Shown: positions 47,955 through 61,800 of the stretch, one piece after another
How positions within the stretch are numbered: position 1 is the stretch's first letter
How the letters are laid out: each line of letters starts with the position of its first letter
Assembly (NCBI GenBank): GCA_023614405.1
Contig: CM042697.1
Span: 191,517,189 to 191,581,188 of the forward strand
Direction: 5' to 3'
Source: Avena insularis
Lineage: Eukaryota > Streptophyta > Magnoliopsida > Poales > Poaceae
DNA: 64,000 nucleotides
Notes under the pieces: model-generated
The model's input: the letters and a program-made list of their open reading frames with translations, nothing else
Databases searched by the model: none
Told to the model about the DNA's origin: nothing
Translations under genes and position numbers: made by a program

Positions 47955-49504
47955 TGATACGTCGGAAACGCATCTATATTTTTTGATGCTCCATGCTTGT
48001 TTAGTATCTACATTGCTTTGCTTTGTCTACACTTTGAGGTGTTTTTATATATTTTCTGGAACTAACCTATTAACAAGTTGCCAGAGTGCCAGTTGCCTAT
48101 TTTCTTCTATTTTTGGTTCTAGAAAGGAAGAAAATCCATATTTTCGGAATTGGACGGGACAAAAGCCAAAGTCAATATTTTTCTGAGGGCGTCACGAAGT
48201 CCAGAGGGGATACGGAAAGGCGAGCCGGGTTTTCCACACCCCCCTAGGCGCGGGTGGGCCCACCCCATGCCTGGGTAGGGTGTGGGCCCCCTGGCCGCCT
48301 CCCAGCCTCGCCTCTTCGCCTATAAGAAGCCCCCGATGCAGAAACCCTAGGCACCCGATCAAAACTCCACGAAACCTTCTATAGCCGTCGCCACCGTCGT
48401 CCCTAGATCGGGGGGGGGGGACCTGAAGTTCTTCCCGGCACCCAGCCGGAGGGGAGATCATCCTGGAGGCCTTCTCTTTGGTATGATGTGTAAGTAGTTC
48501 CACCTTGGACTATGTGTCCATGTAGTAGCTAGATGGTTGTATATCCTCCTTGTGCTTTCATGTATAGATCTTGTGAGCTCCGTTCATGATCAAGATCTAA
48601 TATATTTGTAATCATGCATTTTGTGTTTGTGGGGATCCGATGGATATTGAGATTACTATGTCAGATTGATTAATGGTTTTGTATATTTGATACTATCATG
48701 TCTGTTTTGTTTGTGATCTTCCATGCTCTCCGTTATTAGTAGCTATCTTGGCCAAGTAGTTGCTAGTAACTCCAAGAGGAGGTATTTATGCTCGATACTA
48801 GGTTCATGCCTCTAATTTCCAAGGGAAGTGATAGAAATCTCGTCAGTTGTATATGTGTTGTTGCCACTAGGGAGAAAACAATGGTCTCTTGTTCATAGAA
48901 CAAGTGGATTGTTTACCTTACACACTTTGCTTAAAGCAGTTGTCTGTTGCTTGCAACTTAATACTGGAGAAGGTTCGGATGATAACCTGAAGTTGGACTT
49001 ATAGTCATAGATGCAGTTGGATGGCGGTCTATGTATATTGTTGTATTGCCCAATCGAATCTCATAGGATCTTTTCGTCTGGTATTGCATTGTTATTCCTT
49101 GCTCAGTTCCTGTCAATTGCCCTGCTATAATTTGTTTACCCTTCATGCCATGTTGTTTATATAATGAGAGCACCTCTAGTGAACTATGGACCCCGGTCCA
49201 ATCTTTACGATTGATACATCTTCTACTGTTACCTGTTTACTTGCTGCAAACCATTACCTTCCACACCATACGTTTAATCCTTCGTTATAGCAACCAGTGA
49301 GATTGACAACCTCACTGTTAGTTGGGGCAAAGTCTTGATTTTGTGTTGTGTAGGTTTCCATGTTGCTTGCAACACCTGTGTGACGTTTCCTTCCTCCTAC
49401 TGGTTCGATAACCTCGGTTTCTTACTGAGGGAAGACTTGCAGCTGTGCTCCTTCACACCTTGCTCTTGGGGTTCCCAACAGGCTCCACATCAACTAAGCC
49501 ATCA
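47955..49504 (+). repeat. 5' LTR of ATH
   Basis: 1550 bp. TATA box TATAAGA at 48321. It contains a poly-G run at about 48410-48420 that is six bases in the other LTR. It is colinear with 53449-54991. Confidence 0.92.
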
Positions 49505-49514
49505 ACAAGTTTTC

Positions 49515-49533
49515 TGGCGCCGTTGCCAGGGAG
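49515..49533 (+). promoter_or_regulatory. Primer binding site of ATH
   Basis: TGGCGCCGTTGCCAGGGAG, ten bases after the LTR end; the Athila-type PBS with one change from the common GCCGGGG form. Confidence 0.82.
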
Positions 49534-49706
49534 GCTAAGGACGTATTCACAAGGGGAGTTCTCCTCAACCTTTCTCTTTTATTTGTTTTTAGTTTGATTA
49601 GTTTCTGTTGCTTGGTTTTGTTTGCCTCTTTTCAAAAACACAAAAAAATTAGTTCCTACTCTAGTTGGTGGTCTGTTGTTGCCTTGCTTGGTCATGCTTT
49701 CTATCA

Positions 49707-50490
49707 ATGGATGGTTCCTTTGAAACTAGTTCTTATTGGCAAGGTGGGTTCACGGAAGAACAAAAGTATTATTATTATAAGGAACACTTATGGGAACAAA
49801 TTTATAAGTTGAATACTATTGCTAGAGACATGTGCTCTACTTATAATGTTACCTATTGCTTTGATAAAGCTTGTTGCTGTAGGAGGTATAAACACCTCCC
49901 TTTTCAGTGTGAGTATAATGATAATTTTACCATATCCTCTTATGTTAAAGGAAATTATGACTTTGATGATGTGGAACAATTTGAAGAATTTATTGCCTTC
50001 AAGGGTGCATTTGAACTTGCCAGGTTTCTTGAAAATACTAATGATGCACCTTATGAACATGAGGTTTTTGAGATACTTAATTTTTTTTGATAATTATAAG
50101 GAAGAAAATGGTTATATTCTTGAATATTTTAATAGGTGTTTTCCACATTTGGAAGAGACTAATGCCTTGCAGGAGCCTATGGAAGAAGGAATTGCTGAAA
50201 CTGAAAGCTCATTAGATGAAAAAGAGGAGGAGAGTAATGGTCAAGAGGAGGAAGAATGGATCTACCCATGTCTACCTTATAATGAGAGTAACTATTTATC
50301 CCTTACATTATTTGATTGTCCCCCATGCTTACCAAAGGAGGATGAATGTTATGTTCCTGTGGATCCGTTTGAAATATCTACTTTGGGTAACACCTGTGAA
50401 GGTTTTAATCCCACTATTTTTGAGCTTGATAGAAATTATGTGTTTGTAGATCATGAAAAGCATGCTTTATGTGATAGCTATATTGTTTAG
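49707..50490 (+). pseudogene. ATH gag-position ORF of unknown function, frameshifted
   Basis: The ATG at 49707 opens a 127-aa frame (MDGSFETSSYWQGGFTEEQ, KYYYYKEHLWEQIYKLN, Cys cluster DKACCCRRYKHLPFQC, acidic YDFDDVEQFEEF) to 50090. A run of eight T at about 50083 shifts the frame. The other frame then continues plausibly (DNYKEENGYILEYFNRCFP, EEGIAETESSLDEKEEESN, EEEEWIYPCLPYNESNY) to the stop at 50490. Together this is about 260 acidic residues. I do not recognise a domain. Its position right after the PBS suggests a gag-like or accessory role, but that is inference. Confidence 0.6.
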
Positions 50491-53418
50491 TTATTCATGA
50501 GTATACTGAAAATTATTATGAGAGAGGAAAGTATGGTTGTACAAGTTTTCATGGTACTGAAATACCTCTCTATGTGCTGAAAGTTTTGAAGTTACTCTTG
50601 TTTCATCTTCCTATGCCTGTCACTTTGTTCTTTGTGAATTTATTTGCATACAAGATTCCTATGCATAGGAAGAGGGTTATCCTTAAATGTGTTTTGAATT
50701 TGCTTCTTGATGCTCTCTTTTACTTCAATTCATATTTCTCATGTGAGCATCTTCTCAAGCTATTGTGCCTAACTTAAAGGCGTTAAAGAAAAGTACTTGT
50801 TGGGAGATAACACAAGAGTTTCCTTGAGTATTGGAAGTTATTACTTCTGTAATGACCTCCCCTTATCCTTTTTGTTTGCTTTTTGTGCCAAGAATGACCT
50901 CTAATGAGTGGGAAGTAAGATTTGGGGAGTTGCTGCCCCGAAACAGATTTCTGTCCTCCACCATAAAAATTCGTGAGGAGTCTCTGTAATTCGAATTGAG
51001 CTAAACATTTACGAATAAATCCCCCAGTATGTTAGCTAACTTTCTTTAGTTCAACACTTTTTGATTTGAGAAATAGAATATTTTCGAACAAATCAGTTTC
51101 TACCTGCTGGTCTGTTTTGACAAATTTCTGCCATTATTTGCATTTGCTTCTTATTGATTCCTTTTTGAGTTCTCTTTTGGGGAATTGAGATTTTTGAAGG
51201 AGTTGCTATAGTAGGTTGTGTTTTTAGTGAAAAGTCCTGCTGTTCCAAAGCTTTGCCTAAAGGTCTATTATCTTTTGAATACACTAATGTTGCTAATGAA
51301 AATTGTGTGAAGTTTTGTATGAAGAAAAAATTCAGGTGTAGAGAGAGAATGATGTAATGAGATGAAGAGTCGACAAAAGATCAAACTTGGGGATGCCACC
51401 CCGGTGTCACCCCAAGAAATATCCAAGAGGTACAAGCGTTGAAGCTTGGGGATGCCCAAGGCATCCCCTTCTTCATAAATGAAAAGCTCAGGTCTGTTTA
51501 GACACTTCGTTTCTATTATTTCATGCACAAGTTGTGTTATTCTTGGAGCGTATTAGTTTTCGTTTGGATTGCTTAGTTGTTTAGTTTGCTTGAATAAAGT
51601 ATTTTGGACCCCCGTTCTCGCTGTGTTGTTTCAAATAAGTTGCTTGGTGTTGGAAAGGAGTAGGAAGTTCCTGCTTGAAAGTGCAACAGGAGCTTGCATT
51701 GACTGTGACTTAGACTTTAGCATGACATGCTAGGTGTTGTTTTGACCTTATGCTTAGTGATTATTGCTTTAGCATGTCTTGTTCCAAACAATTGGGATTG
51801 CTTAGTGTGCCTTGAAGAAATTATGCATTGTTTTAGCATGCAAAAGCATAGTATTGTGGTATTCTCCTTTGATGCTTTGTTTGGGTTGACTTGGCACATG
51901 CTCACACCATGTTATGACTATGATCAAGTCACTATAGCCTCTATGATCAATTAGTCCTTGACTTGTAGTACCACTCTATGCTTTGATTAGTAATGTTTTG
52001 TTGCTCTGCATGATTATGTCCATTATTGCTCTCTTAGTTGGTTGCTCCTAGTCTTTTGGTAGCCTCCACTTGTATGAATAAGTTCTAATCATGCTTCCAA
52101 CTCCTAAGAAACATGGTTATTCCATAGTGTCCACTATAAATTCCTATGCATGGTGTGTTACACCATTCCAAGTATATTCTTGTTTTCATCTATCTTCCAA
52201 TTAAAAAGTATTTTGTTATGTGAAAACTTAGTGATTAAAGCCCTCACAAACTTGATGGCACACTCTTTATTCTTTCCCCTAATAAAGTTGAACCATTGTG
52301 TCATCTATGTTGTATATGCTTGCACTTATACGTTGGAATTAGCAGAACTATGCTATCACGGGGAACGTTTTCAACATTGCACTTGTACTTTGTACTCAGT
52401 TGATATCATGCTCTTTTGTCTATGGATGTCACCGGTGTGAAATAAAGAGGGAACTTGTAAGTCCATGGAGTATGTATTTTGTGTTAGAGAAACACCTAGG
52501 CCGCTAGCCTAAGCCATGCTTAATCATGGTGGAAACTTGCAGCATCACCATAGTGAGCTATCTATGAAGTATCCTCAATAAAAAGCTATGTATATAGTAA
52601 ATAAAAAGATTACTGAGATGCTCATTGTATGCTTTCCTTGTCATTTTGGTTATGGGATAGCTCTTGTACCATGTGCAAGCGGTACCCCGTTGGCGGTTCT
52701 CTATGATACACATGTACTTACTATTACAAGAACTTACAGGTGACTGAAGTTGAGTAGCATGAGGTGTGGTCGTCGTATTCAAGGGACTTGAGATTGCCAA
52801 CTTATATTTTGTCAAGCATATACTCCATAGTTTGTTCACTCTAACATTAATCACTTCAAGATGATTATGATAGGGGCAATGAGGGCTGAAAGCTAAGAAG
52901 TACCATAATTTTTGGAAGCTCTTTTTGAAACTTGAAATCCCTGCTTCCCTATGAAGGGCCTTTCTTCCATTATTATTTGAGTCTCCACCTTCTACCTTTA
53001 GGCACCATTAAGAGAGCATAGTTGCCATTCTGTGTGCAGTGTCCCAAAACTTACTGATTGATGCATATTGTGATATTACTTGTTCTTGTGCTACTTGTTT
53101 CTAGTCACCCTTGTGAACTTTGAAGGTGTCCTATGCATCTACTTGCTACTTTATGAGGGACAAGCTGAATGCCACTATGCCATGTTTTTCTGTATTTGAA
53201 ACAAACAAACGTTTTTTCCATGCATGTTATTCATGATCTTTGTTTGTAGCCTTTCATGTTGCATGCATAGTTACTATGTCCTATTGTTAGAACTCCATCT
53301 TTCATGCACATGTTTAGAGTTCTTGATCCCAGCTTTCAATGCTTACAAATGGTTTGATCTTGGTTTTGACGGTGCATGTCACCTCAAAAATTATTCTTTT
53401 TATCACTTACCTACTCGA
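50491..53418 (+). other. Non-coding remainder of ATH interior
   Basis: 2.9 kb without a recognisable domain; many stops in all frames. It holds CTTGGGGATGCC motifs at about 51385 and 51445 and the hairpin at 51448-51468. Confidence 0.6.
51448..51468. repeat. Perfect hairpin in ATH interior
   Basis: GGGGATGCC-CAA-GGCATCCCC, 9-bp arms, within GAAGCTTGGGGATGCC. AGCTTGGCGATGC recurs at the 3' LTR boundary. Confidence 0.85.
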
Positions 53419-53448
53419 GGACAAGGAGGAGTTAAGCTTGGCGATGCT
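53419..53448 (+). promoter_or_regulatory. Polypurine tract region of ATH
   Basis: GGACAAGGAGGAGTTAAGCT then TGGCGATGCT immediately before TGATACGTC of the 3' LTR. Confidence 0.65.
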
Positions 53449-54991
53449 TGATACGTCGAAAATGTATCTATAATTTTTGATGATCCATGCTTGTTTAGTA
53501 TCTACTTTGCTTTGCTTTGTCTACACTTTGAGGTGTTTTTATATATTTTCTAGAACTAACCTAATAACAAGTTGCCATAGTGCTAGTTGCCTCTTTTCTT
53601 CTGTTTTTGGTTCCAGAAAGGCAGAAAATCAATATTCTTGAAATTGGACGGGACAAAAGCCAAAGTCAATATTTTTCCGAGGGCGTCACGAAGTCCAGAG
53701 GGGATACGGAAAGGCGAGCCGGGTTTTCCACACCCCTAGGCGCGGGTGGGCCCACCCCGTGCCTGGGTAGGGTGTGGGCCCCCTGGACGCCTCCCAGCCT
53801 CGCCTCTTCGCCTATAAGAAGCCCCCGATGCAGAAACCCTAGGCACCCGATCAAAACTCCACGAAACCTTCTGTAGCCGCCGCCACCGTCGTCCCTAGAT
53901 CGGGGGGACCTGAGATTCTTTCCGGCACCCTACCGGAGGGGAGATCATCCTGGAGGCCTTCTCTCCAATATGATGCATGAATAGTTCCACCTTGGACTAT
54001 GGGTCCATGTAGTAGCTAGATGGTTGTATATCCTCCTTGTGCTTTCATGTATAGATCTTGTGAGCTCCGTTCATGATCAAGATCTAATCTATTTGTAATC
54101 ATGCATGTTGTGTTTGCGAGGATCCGATGGATATTGAGATTACTAAGTGAGATTGATTAATGGTTTTGTCTATTTGATACTATCATGTTTGTGTTGTTTG
54201 TGATCTTGCATGCTCTCCATTGTTAGTATCTATCTTGGCCAAGTAGTAGCTAGTGACTCCAAGAGGGGGTATTTATGCTCGATAGTGGGTTCATGCCTCT
54301 AGTTTCCAAGGGAAGTGACAGAAGTCTCTTCGGTTGTAGATGTGTTGTTTCCACTAGGGAGAAAACAACGGTCTCTTGTTCATAGAACAAGTGGATTGTT
54401 TATCTTACACACTTTGCTTAAAGCAGTTGTCTGTTGCTTGCAACTTAATACTAGAGGGGGTTCGGATGATAACCTGAAGGTGGACTTCTATTCGTAGATG
54501 CAGTTGGATGGCGGTCTATGTATATTGTTGTATTTCCCAATCGAATCTCATAGGGTATTTTTGTCTGGTATTGCATTGTTATGCCTTGCTCAGTTCCTGT
54601 CAATTGCCCTGCTGTAATTTGTTTACCCTTCATGCCATGTTGTTTATCTAAGGAGAGCACCTCTAGTGAAGTATGGACCCCGGTCCAATCTTTACCATTG
54701 ATACATCTTCCACTGTTACATATTTACTTGTTGCAAACCATTACCTTCCACACCATACGTTTAATCCTTTGTTACAGCAACCGGTGAGATTAACAACCTC
54801 ACTGTTAGTTGGGGAAAAGTATTGAGTTTGTGTTGTGTAGGTTTCCATGTTGCTTGCAACAACTGTGTGACGTTTCCTTCCTCCTACTGGTTCGATAACC
54901 TCGATTTCTTACTAAGGGAAGACTTGCTGCTGTGCTGCTTCACACCTCGCTCTTGGGTTTCCCAACAGGCTCCACATCAATTGAGCCATCA
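53449..54991 (+). repeat. 3' LTR of ATH
   Basis: 1543 bp, TGATACGTCGAAAA..GCCATCA. TATA box at 53813-53819. Differences from the 5' LTR are scattered, a few percent by eye. Confidence 0.92.
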
Positions 54992-55872
54992 CTTGGCAAT
55001 ATACAATAACCTCGGCGACTCCACTTCCTTCTCCACTCCTAAAGCATACCGTCCGCGAGAGAACCAATTGTTGCACCAGCATTCCTACCGAGACAGGCTC
55101 ACTCTTGCCGAAGCAAGCTGCAGGCCCCAAATCCGAAGATTTGTTGTAGAGCCCACCCAAAATTCTAGGGATATCTCCCCTTAAGCAAGTATAAGCAGAC
55201 CCGTCTAAAGACAACAAACTACGATCTAAGCCCCAGCTCCTGGGGTAGTGTGGCTGCATGGGTAAATTGTTCCGGTAAAGGCGTAGGACATCCCTTCTCT
55301 TTCCCTTTGCTCAAATCTTTCTCTTTCTCCTCTTCATGATTTTCTTTAATAAAACATCCACTCGGAAATGATGCCTCTTTCCAAGGGTTTTAGTTTGAAA
55401 ACTTTGTAGTGGGGTAAAACCCAAAATAGTTTTATCTTTGAAAAACTGTAGTTTCCAAAGAGGGAAGATGCTAAGCATCTTAGCCTCGATCTAAAGGGGT
55501 AAATGTGGGTGTCAATAAGGGTAAGTGTCCTAATGGACACTCCTTCATGACTTGGATGAGCCAAGTTACTCACGTACTTTATTTGAAACAAACCATGCAT
55601 GTAATCATGAAGTTCATAAACGAGATACAAAACTGTTGATAAAAGGAGTAGGGCAATAAAGGAGTTCAGGAATGGTGGCTTGCCTGATTAGAAATATGGC
55701 AAGATCCCTAGACTTCCTCTTGGTATACCATAATAACCAATATAAATAAGATGGTCCCTTCTTCTCGTTGTCACACAATCGTGACTATCACCATGTTGAG
55801 AAAACATGCAAACATAAAATGCACCACAATCAATGCAAGCATACAAGTTTCAATACCATACATCAAAGAAGT

Positions 55873-56034
55873 ATGGTGGCTGTTGGATTAGCGTGGAACG
55901 GACGGCTGGGGCATGTCATCTTCACAGCGTCCAGATGGCGGGGCGAACCGGTATGGAGGCATGGTGGCCGTTGGATTATCGCGGAATGGACGGCTAGGGC
56001 ATGTCGTCTTCATAGCAACCAGACGGTGGGGCGG
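55873..56034. repeat. Local tandem duplication in the 5' LTR of E
   Basis: Two adjacent versions of GGTGGCYGTTGGATTA..GACGGCTRGGGCATG (about 88 bp apart). The partner LTR has a single copy near 37526-37600. Confidence 0.75.
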
Positions 56035-58893
56035 GAACCCTTGCTACGTTTGAGGGAGGCCAGGGAGCTCACCTAGGCATGCTCTCTGGCGACATCGATG
56101 CTTCAGGGCGACGAGGTGGACGATGGCGAGCTTGGGGGTGGGCTGGAGCACCAGGTTCTACGACGAAAGGGATCTCGCGTGCTACGACCCGAGGCGGGAG
56201 GGCTAGTGCTCATCGGAGATGTCCCAGGGTACGCGAGCACTTCAACGACGAGGTTCTGGGGAGGTTTTTGTGGTCCGCACTGGTCAGGGGCCGGCGCATG
56301 CAGGGCTACCGCGCTTGGGCTCTTGGACATGCAAGGTCCTGGTGGCATCTCTCGTGCTCCTGCAAACAAGGGACAATGCGAGGGGGTAGATCAGAGCGAG
56401 AAGAACACCATGAGGCCAAGGAGAGAGAAGGGCAGGGGCAGGAACCATGACCCTTTTTCATGGATGCTTGCAAGCTCGAGAGGGGGTTCCTTCTCTCTCC
56501 ATGGTGAGGGGAGGCCGGGAGGGAGAAGGGCAGACCGTGTGGGAAGTGCTCTGGTGTCTAGGGGAGAAATGAGGGAAGGGAGAGAGGTGCTGTCCCTGCT
56601 CCTTTTATTTAGAGAGAGGGCAAGGTTCATGGTGAACCATTCCTAGGGAGGCAATAGGGGGAGATAGAAACCAGGGGTTGTTTGCTGTGGGCTTAGAGGG
56701 TGGTATAGGGGTTACTTTAGTCGGTTGTGAGGCAGGAAGGAGGTGGGGTTGCTGTTGCCCCCATTAAATATTGGCTTTGTTAAATGGGCATGTCTCCCTT
56801 TCCAAGAATGTGAGGACAAAGGGAAGGGCTAGGGTTTTGCTACAGTGTTCTTTGACCAAAAGGGAGTTATGTTGCTAGGGAGACTTATTTTACAAGCTTT
56901 GATAAGTGTTGGGGGTGTTTTGGCTCAAGATTTTGGAAGATTGCAAGATTAGCCATTTTAATCATCATGAAGGAAAATTTTTACATTTTGATCTTAGAAA
57001 GATGGGGAGATGGTTCTGGTAGAAGGGTATATCCAGGATATACCTCCCATAATTATTTGGGATTTTTCAGATGATTAAAAGTCCACTTAATCCTAATTAT
57101 TCAAAAAGTGCAGAAATGATTTATAGAATATAAGGTGATATTTTTACATTAGTCAAGGTGGTATTTTGGTGTGAGATGATCCTAAATACTATATCACACC
57201 TTGGGTGATTTTATTGGAATTTATTGAGATGGAAAAGTAGTTTTAATGAATTATTTCTTGTTTCTGCCATTTAAAAAAAGGGCAAAAAGAAATAATAAAA
57301 CATCTCATAAATATTTATTTTTGAGATGTGAAGATAGGGCTTGATATATATGCATCAGGTATGCCTTGAGTTTGCAAGGTGAATACGAGGAAATCAAAGT
57401 TGTCTTTATAGAGAAGGTTTTTAAGGATTCTGAAAATAAAGGAACTTAAGTAGTTTAATAATCCAAATATTTATGGGAATTATAATATCCAAGGTGGATG
57501 ATGTAAACTTGATTTTTGCATCATCTCCAACTTGGTTGTTGGAAGTATTATGTTGAGAATGTAAGAAACAAGATTTGGGGGGAATCTAGGGTTTTGATAA
57601 TTTTATACCACATATACAAGGCTAGATTGGTGAGATGAGGGCTCACCTTGGTACAAGGGCTATATGGATAGATAGAAAAAGTTATATATATCAGGATGGT
57701 GCCAAGATTTAGGCTTGGTTGTATTTGTGGTGATCTAGAAGTGATGGCAAACTTTGTTGAAAATAAGGCTGCCATAGTAGGATTGTCATGATGCCTTATG
57801 AACCAGGTGGGTTTAAGAGGCACAAGGTTCCAGTGGAAGAAAGTGAAGTATGGATTGATAGAGCATGGTTAGTAGCTCATAACCATGCCAAGAGTTGGTC
57901 AAAGGGTGGTAGCATATGGATGTGAGCTTCTGCCAAAGTAGGCATGTTGACTAGATTTGCAGAAAAAGATTATCATGATGTCTACAAAACCATCATAGAT
58001 GAGTGTAAGTAGAATGAGTTTATCCAAGGGAAAGAGTAGGATTTGGCAGTACTATTGATGTACTAGGATGGTTCAAGTACATTCTCAAGAATGCACCTAG
58101 GTTAGGATGGGTGGAGTCTAAAAGATTGAATCTAGATAAGGGCTTCAAACATAGCCATTTTGGTAGATTTAGGGTTTTAGACTAGAATACAAGAGGGAAA
58201 CTTTTGAGGGAGTGGAAAGGGTTTATCCTCTTCATCAAGGGGTTTATATTAAGGTGTAGACTGATTAGAGGGGATACATGCTTGTATTTGATCTCTCATG
58301 ATTTGGATGCTAAGTTGGAGATTGATGACCACAAACATAGATTGGGTCCTAGGGATGAGCTACTCGATTAGCTCTCTCTAGGTCCTAAGCACACACGGAA
58401 ATCAAAATATTAGGGCAATTCATCTAGCTAGACAATCATATGCTACTGAATTTACCATCAAGTCTAACTTGAGGTAACATGGGTATTTTTAAGGGGTTAT
58501 GATTTTGAAGTAAGATAAGGACGTCTTGGTACTTCTACCAAGATTGGAATAAAAAGGTTTTAAGAAATATTTTGGAAAACCTAGAGATAAGAATAGTTGA
58601 AGTTATGTCTTGAAAACATAAGGAGATTATATATAATTCTCTATAGATTTGTAAATAGAAACTAATAAAGTATTTTGTTTTATCAAAGTCCACTTGGCTC
58701 AGGTTTGAAATGCCAGAACATTTGAGAATATGAAGGATGAGCCAAGACATCTCTTTTGTAAAATAGTTTTGGTCAACTAGTGTTGAGGTGAGTAGTATAT
58801 CTTCTAATATACAAGCAATTACATAAGCACAATCAAACAATCAGTAGGCATTGCAATACTTAACAAGAAAAGTTTTTGTTCCCCTTGATTTAG

Positions 58894-61800
58894 TGTCACA
58901 TCCCAAGATTTTCCAAATCTTGTAATGTGAAAAATAAAGGAATAAAATAAAACTTTGTTGATTTTCAGGGTGAGAAGAAACTTTTTGAACCCAATTGGGG
59001 ACTTTCAAAACCTATTTGGATCAAATAAAATCCTAAAGGGATTTAAAAAGTTAAATAAACAATAAACTTAACAATATTTAAAATTCCTATTTTTGAATCT
59101 TTTAATAAAAATATTTGGTTTCAAAAGAAAAGATAGATTTATAAATAAGGATTATTTATAGAGCCAAATTAAACCTTGGCCAAGTGTTTGAAATAAAATG
59201 TTTGTTTTGAATAAAAGAGTAAAAGTTTATTTAAATAAAATAATAAGGATTTAATATCCAGTTTTATTAAATATAAAGGCTTTTCCCATTTTTAATAAAC
59301 ACTAAAACTTATTTAAATTATTTTAAATAAGTTTTCCAAAGTGTTTATTATTTTCAAGTAAAACCTACTGAAGTGTTTTTGGTTTTATTTTAGATTTCAA
59401 AATAAAGATTTTAATAAAACCAATCCTATTTGATTTAATAACTAAGGCCCATTTTATTTAATTATTAATGGACCCTAAAATAAAAATGTTATTTTGTTTT
59501 AAACAAGTTTTCCAAGTATCTTATATTTTCAAATAAAACCTACTGATTTGGTTTTGATAATATTTAGTTTTCAAATGGAGATTTTATTAAATAAATCAAA
59601 ACCTATTTGAATTAATAATTAAGGTCTATTTTATTTAATTATTAAATAGATCCTAAAAAGATTAAAATTATTATTTTATTTTGAACTTTGGTTTATGTTG
59701 TTAAACAGAACCAAAACTCATTACAAGTGTGGTGAATGTTTGAATTGTTTGAATGTTTGAATTTCGAAAACAGAAAATAGAATTAGAAAAAGAAAAAGCA
59801 ATCAGGAAGAAAAAAAAATAGAAATGGACACAGCCCAGCCGGCCAGCCCAACTAGGCCCAGCAGCCCATTTCCCTCTCTCCCCCGAAGCGTTTTTCTCTC
59901 ACTCAGCAGACGACCCGCAGAGCCAATGACAGGTGGACCCAACTCCCCTCTCCTCTCTCTCGCTGACCAACCGACCCCACCCCTCCTGTTCATCGTCCTC
60001 ACCCGCGGTGACAGCGCCTCCCTCCTCGACCGTTTCTGGCGGAATTTATCGGCGTCAATTCGCGTTAACGCGGCAGTTAAATCAGCCATGCGACCTCGCC
60101 CTCAGAAACGCCTCTGTCACCTCCCCATTTCACCTCGCTCACTCCTCTCTTCCGTCCACAGGGCTGCCACGATTTCACGCATGAACCCACTCTGCTCCGA
60201 TGAGCTGTAGCACAAATTCCGGCGAAGCCAGACAACCCCATTGCCCCTGGAGCACATGAGCTCGCTCCTTACCTTCTAGCGCATCACCCTGAGCTTTCCA
60301 TTCATCTGCGCGAGCATCGTGAGCTCGGCAACGTCTTCCCCGAGCCAGCGCCACCATCTGTCTCCAACTGCGGCGAAGTCTCCCCGGTAAACCCGACCAC
60401 CCCTCTCTTCCCCGTGGACACTATATTGATCACCGTGCCCTTGCGAACCTAACGGTGCCTCCCGTTTGTCCTAGGGTGCCCTCCATCCTCGCCCTCGACG
60501 ACCTCCAGAGCACGCCCGCCGCCGTGTGGACTCCGGTGAGCAATCCACGTCGGACCAGAGCGCCCCTCGACAAACGGACCACACATTGAGAATCAGCACG
60601 ATGCCACGAACACTGTGAGTATCTCCCCAGCCACTCTTGCTTCCTGTATCGCCGGCAACACCACCGCCAGGCCGCTCCGCCGCCAGACGCCGCCGCCAGC
60701 GCCGCCAGTTCTTGGCAGGAAGCTGTGAGCCGTCTGATTTTGATCCGAGCGCTGCGATAGTTTCATTTAGCGAATCGGTATGGAGCGTTCTGTGCCGCTC
60801 GATCTGTTTTAATCCGACGCTCCACAGAGCTCAATCCTCGCGAAACGTTTTCGGCCAATCAAAACATTCCACGTGGCCTCTGTTTGATTATATGTCCATT
60901 TTGTAAATTCCATAACTTTAGTTCCACACGTCCAAAATTTGCAAACTTTATATCAATGGAATCAGTGGAACAATCCCTAGCCAACCATGCCATTTGTTTA
61001 GTAAAATGCTTCTGGAAAAATGTTTGTTTTTGCAGAAACATTTGTATGCTTGTTTAGATTATAAAAACTATTCAAAAATGATTTTGGGGATAAAATCTTT
61101 GGCAAATGGTGTGATTTGAACCTACTGACCATAGGAAACACTTTGTGGTTTCAAAAATATATTTGGAGAAACAAAAGAATGATTCCTTGATTTAAAACCA
61201 TTTCTAGTCAAATAAAAATATAGTTTATTTATTAAAAATGGTTTTGGAAGAAAACCTTTGGGAAATGTTTTGTTTTAAAACTCTCTGACCCCAAACACCA
61301 AGTTTTATGGTTTGACAACATATTTGGTGAACCCTATAGATTAATGCCTTAGTAAAAATATTTCTACACCACATAAAATGATACCTTGTTTTGAAAATGG
61401 TTTATGAAGTGAAATCTTTTGCAAATGACTATGCCACTTTATAAAATGACCAATAGGTGTTTTCAAATGTTTATGTCCCATTAGGAACCACTTTTCCAAA
61501 TAAAACAATCCTTGGCATGCTTGCATGCATTATCTTGGTTCTATGATTTTATGTGATGTTTTGCTTGATTGGTAGATTGAGATTGTGCCTTGCTTGATTG
61601 AATTGTAGTGACTTGAAGAGTGTTATTGTTGCGAGGACAAGGAGTGAACTTATACCCTCTACCAAAAAGGCAAGTGATGCTTCATACTTTTGTCCCATTA
61701 CTTTCACTATGCATTAGTGATTTTTCTAAGTAAAACTTGCATGGAATTTTTGCTAAGTATAAACCTTGCTATAGGAAAACCTAGTATATGAAACCTTAGT

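Larger units (their letters stand above)
47955..54991 (+). mobile_element. Athila-like non-autonomous gypsy element ATH, full length
   Basis: 7037 bp with two LTRs (47955-49504 and 53449-54991), TGATACGTCGG..GCCATCA termini, a TGGCGCCGTTGCC primer site, a purine tract and perfect cttgg duplications (47950-47954 and 54992-54996). The interior is 3.94 kb with one gag-position ORF and no protease, RT or integrase, so it is non-autonomous. TGATACGTC starts and this PBS are typical of Triticeae Athila-group elements. It lies in E's 5' LTR. Confidence 0.9.

Noticed and set aside
48240..48420. GC-rich conserved segment as an exon shared with 53700-53900
   Set aside because: The two copies are the LTRs of ATH; conservation is due to the LTR pair, and the poly-G run differs.
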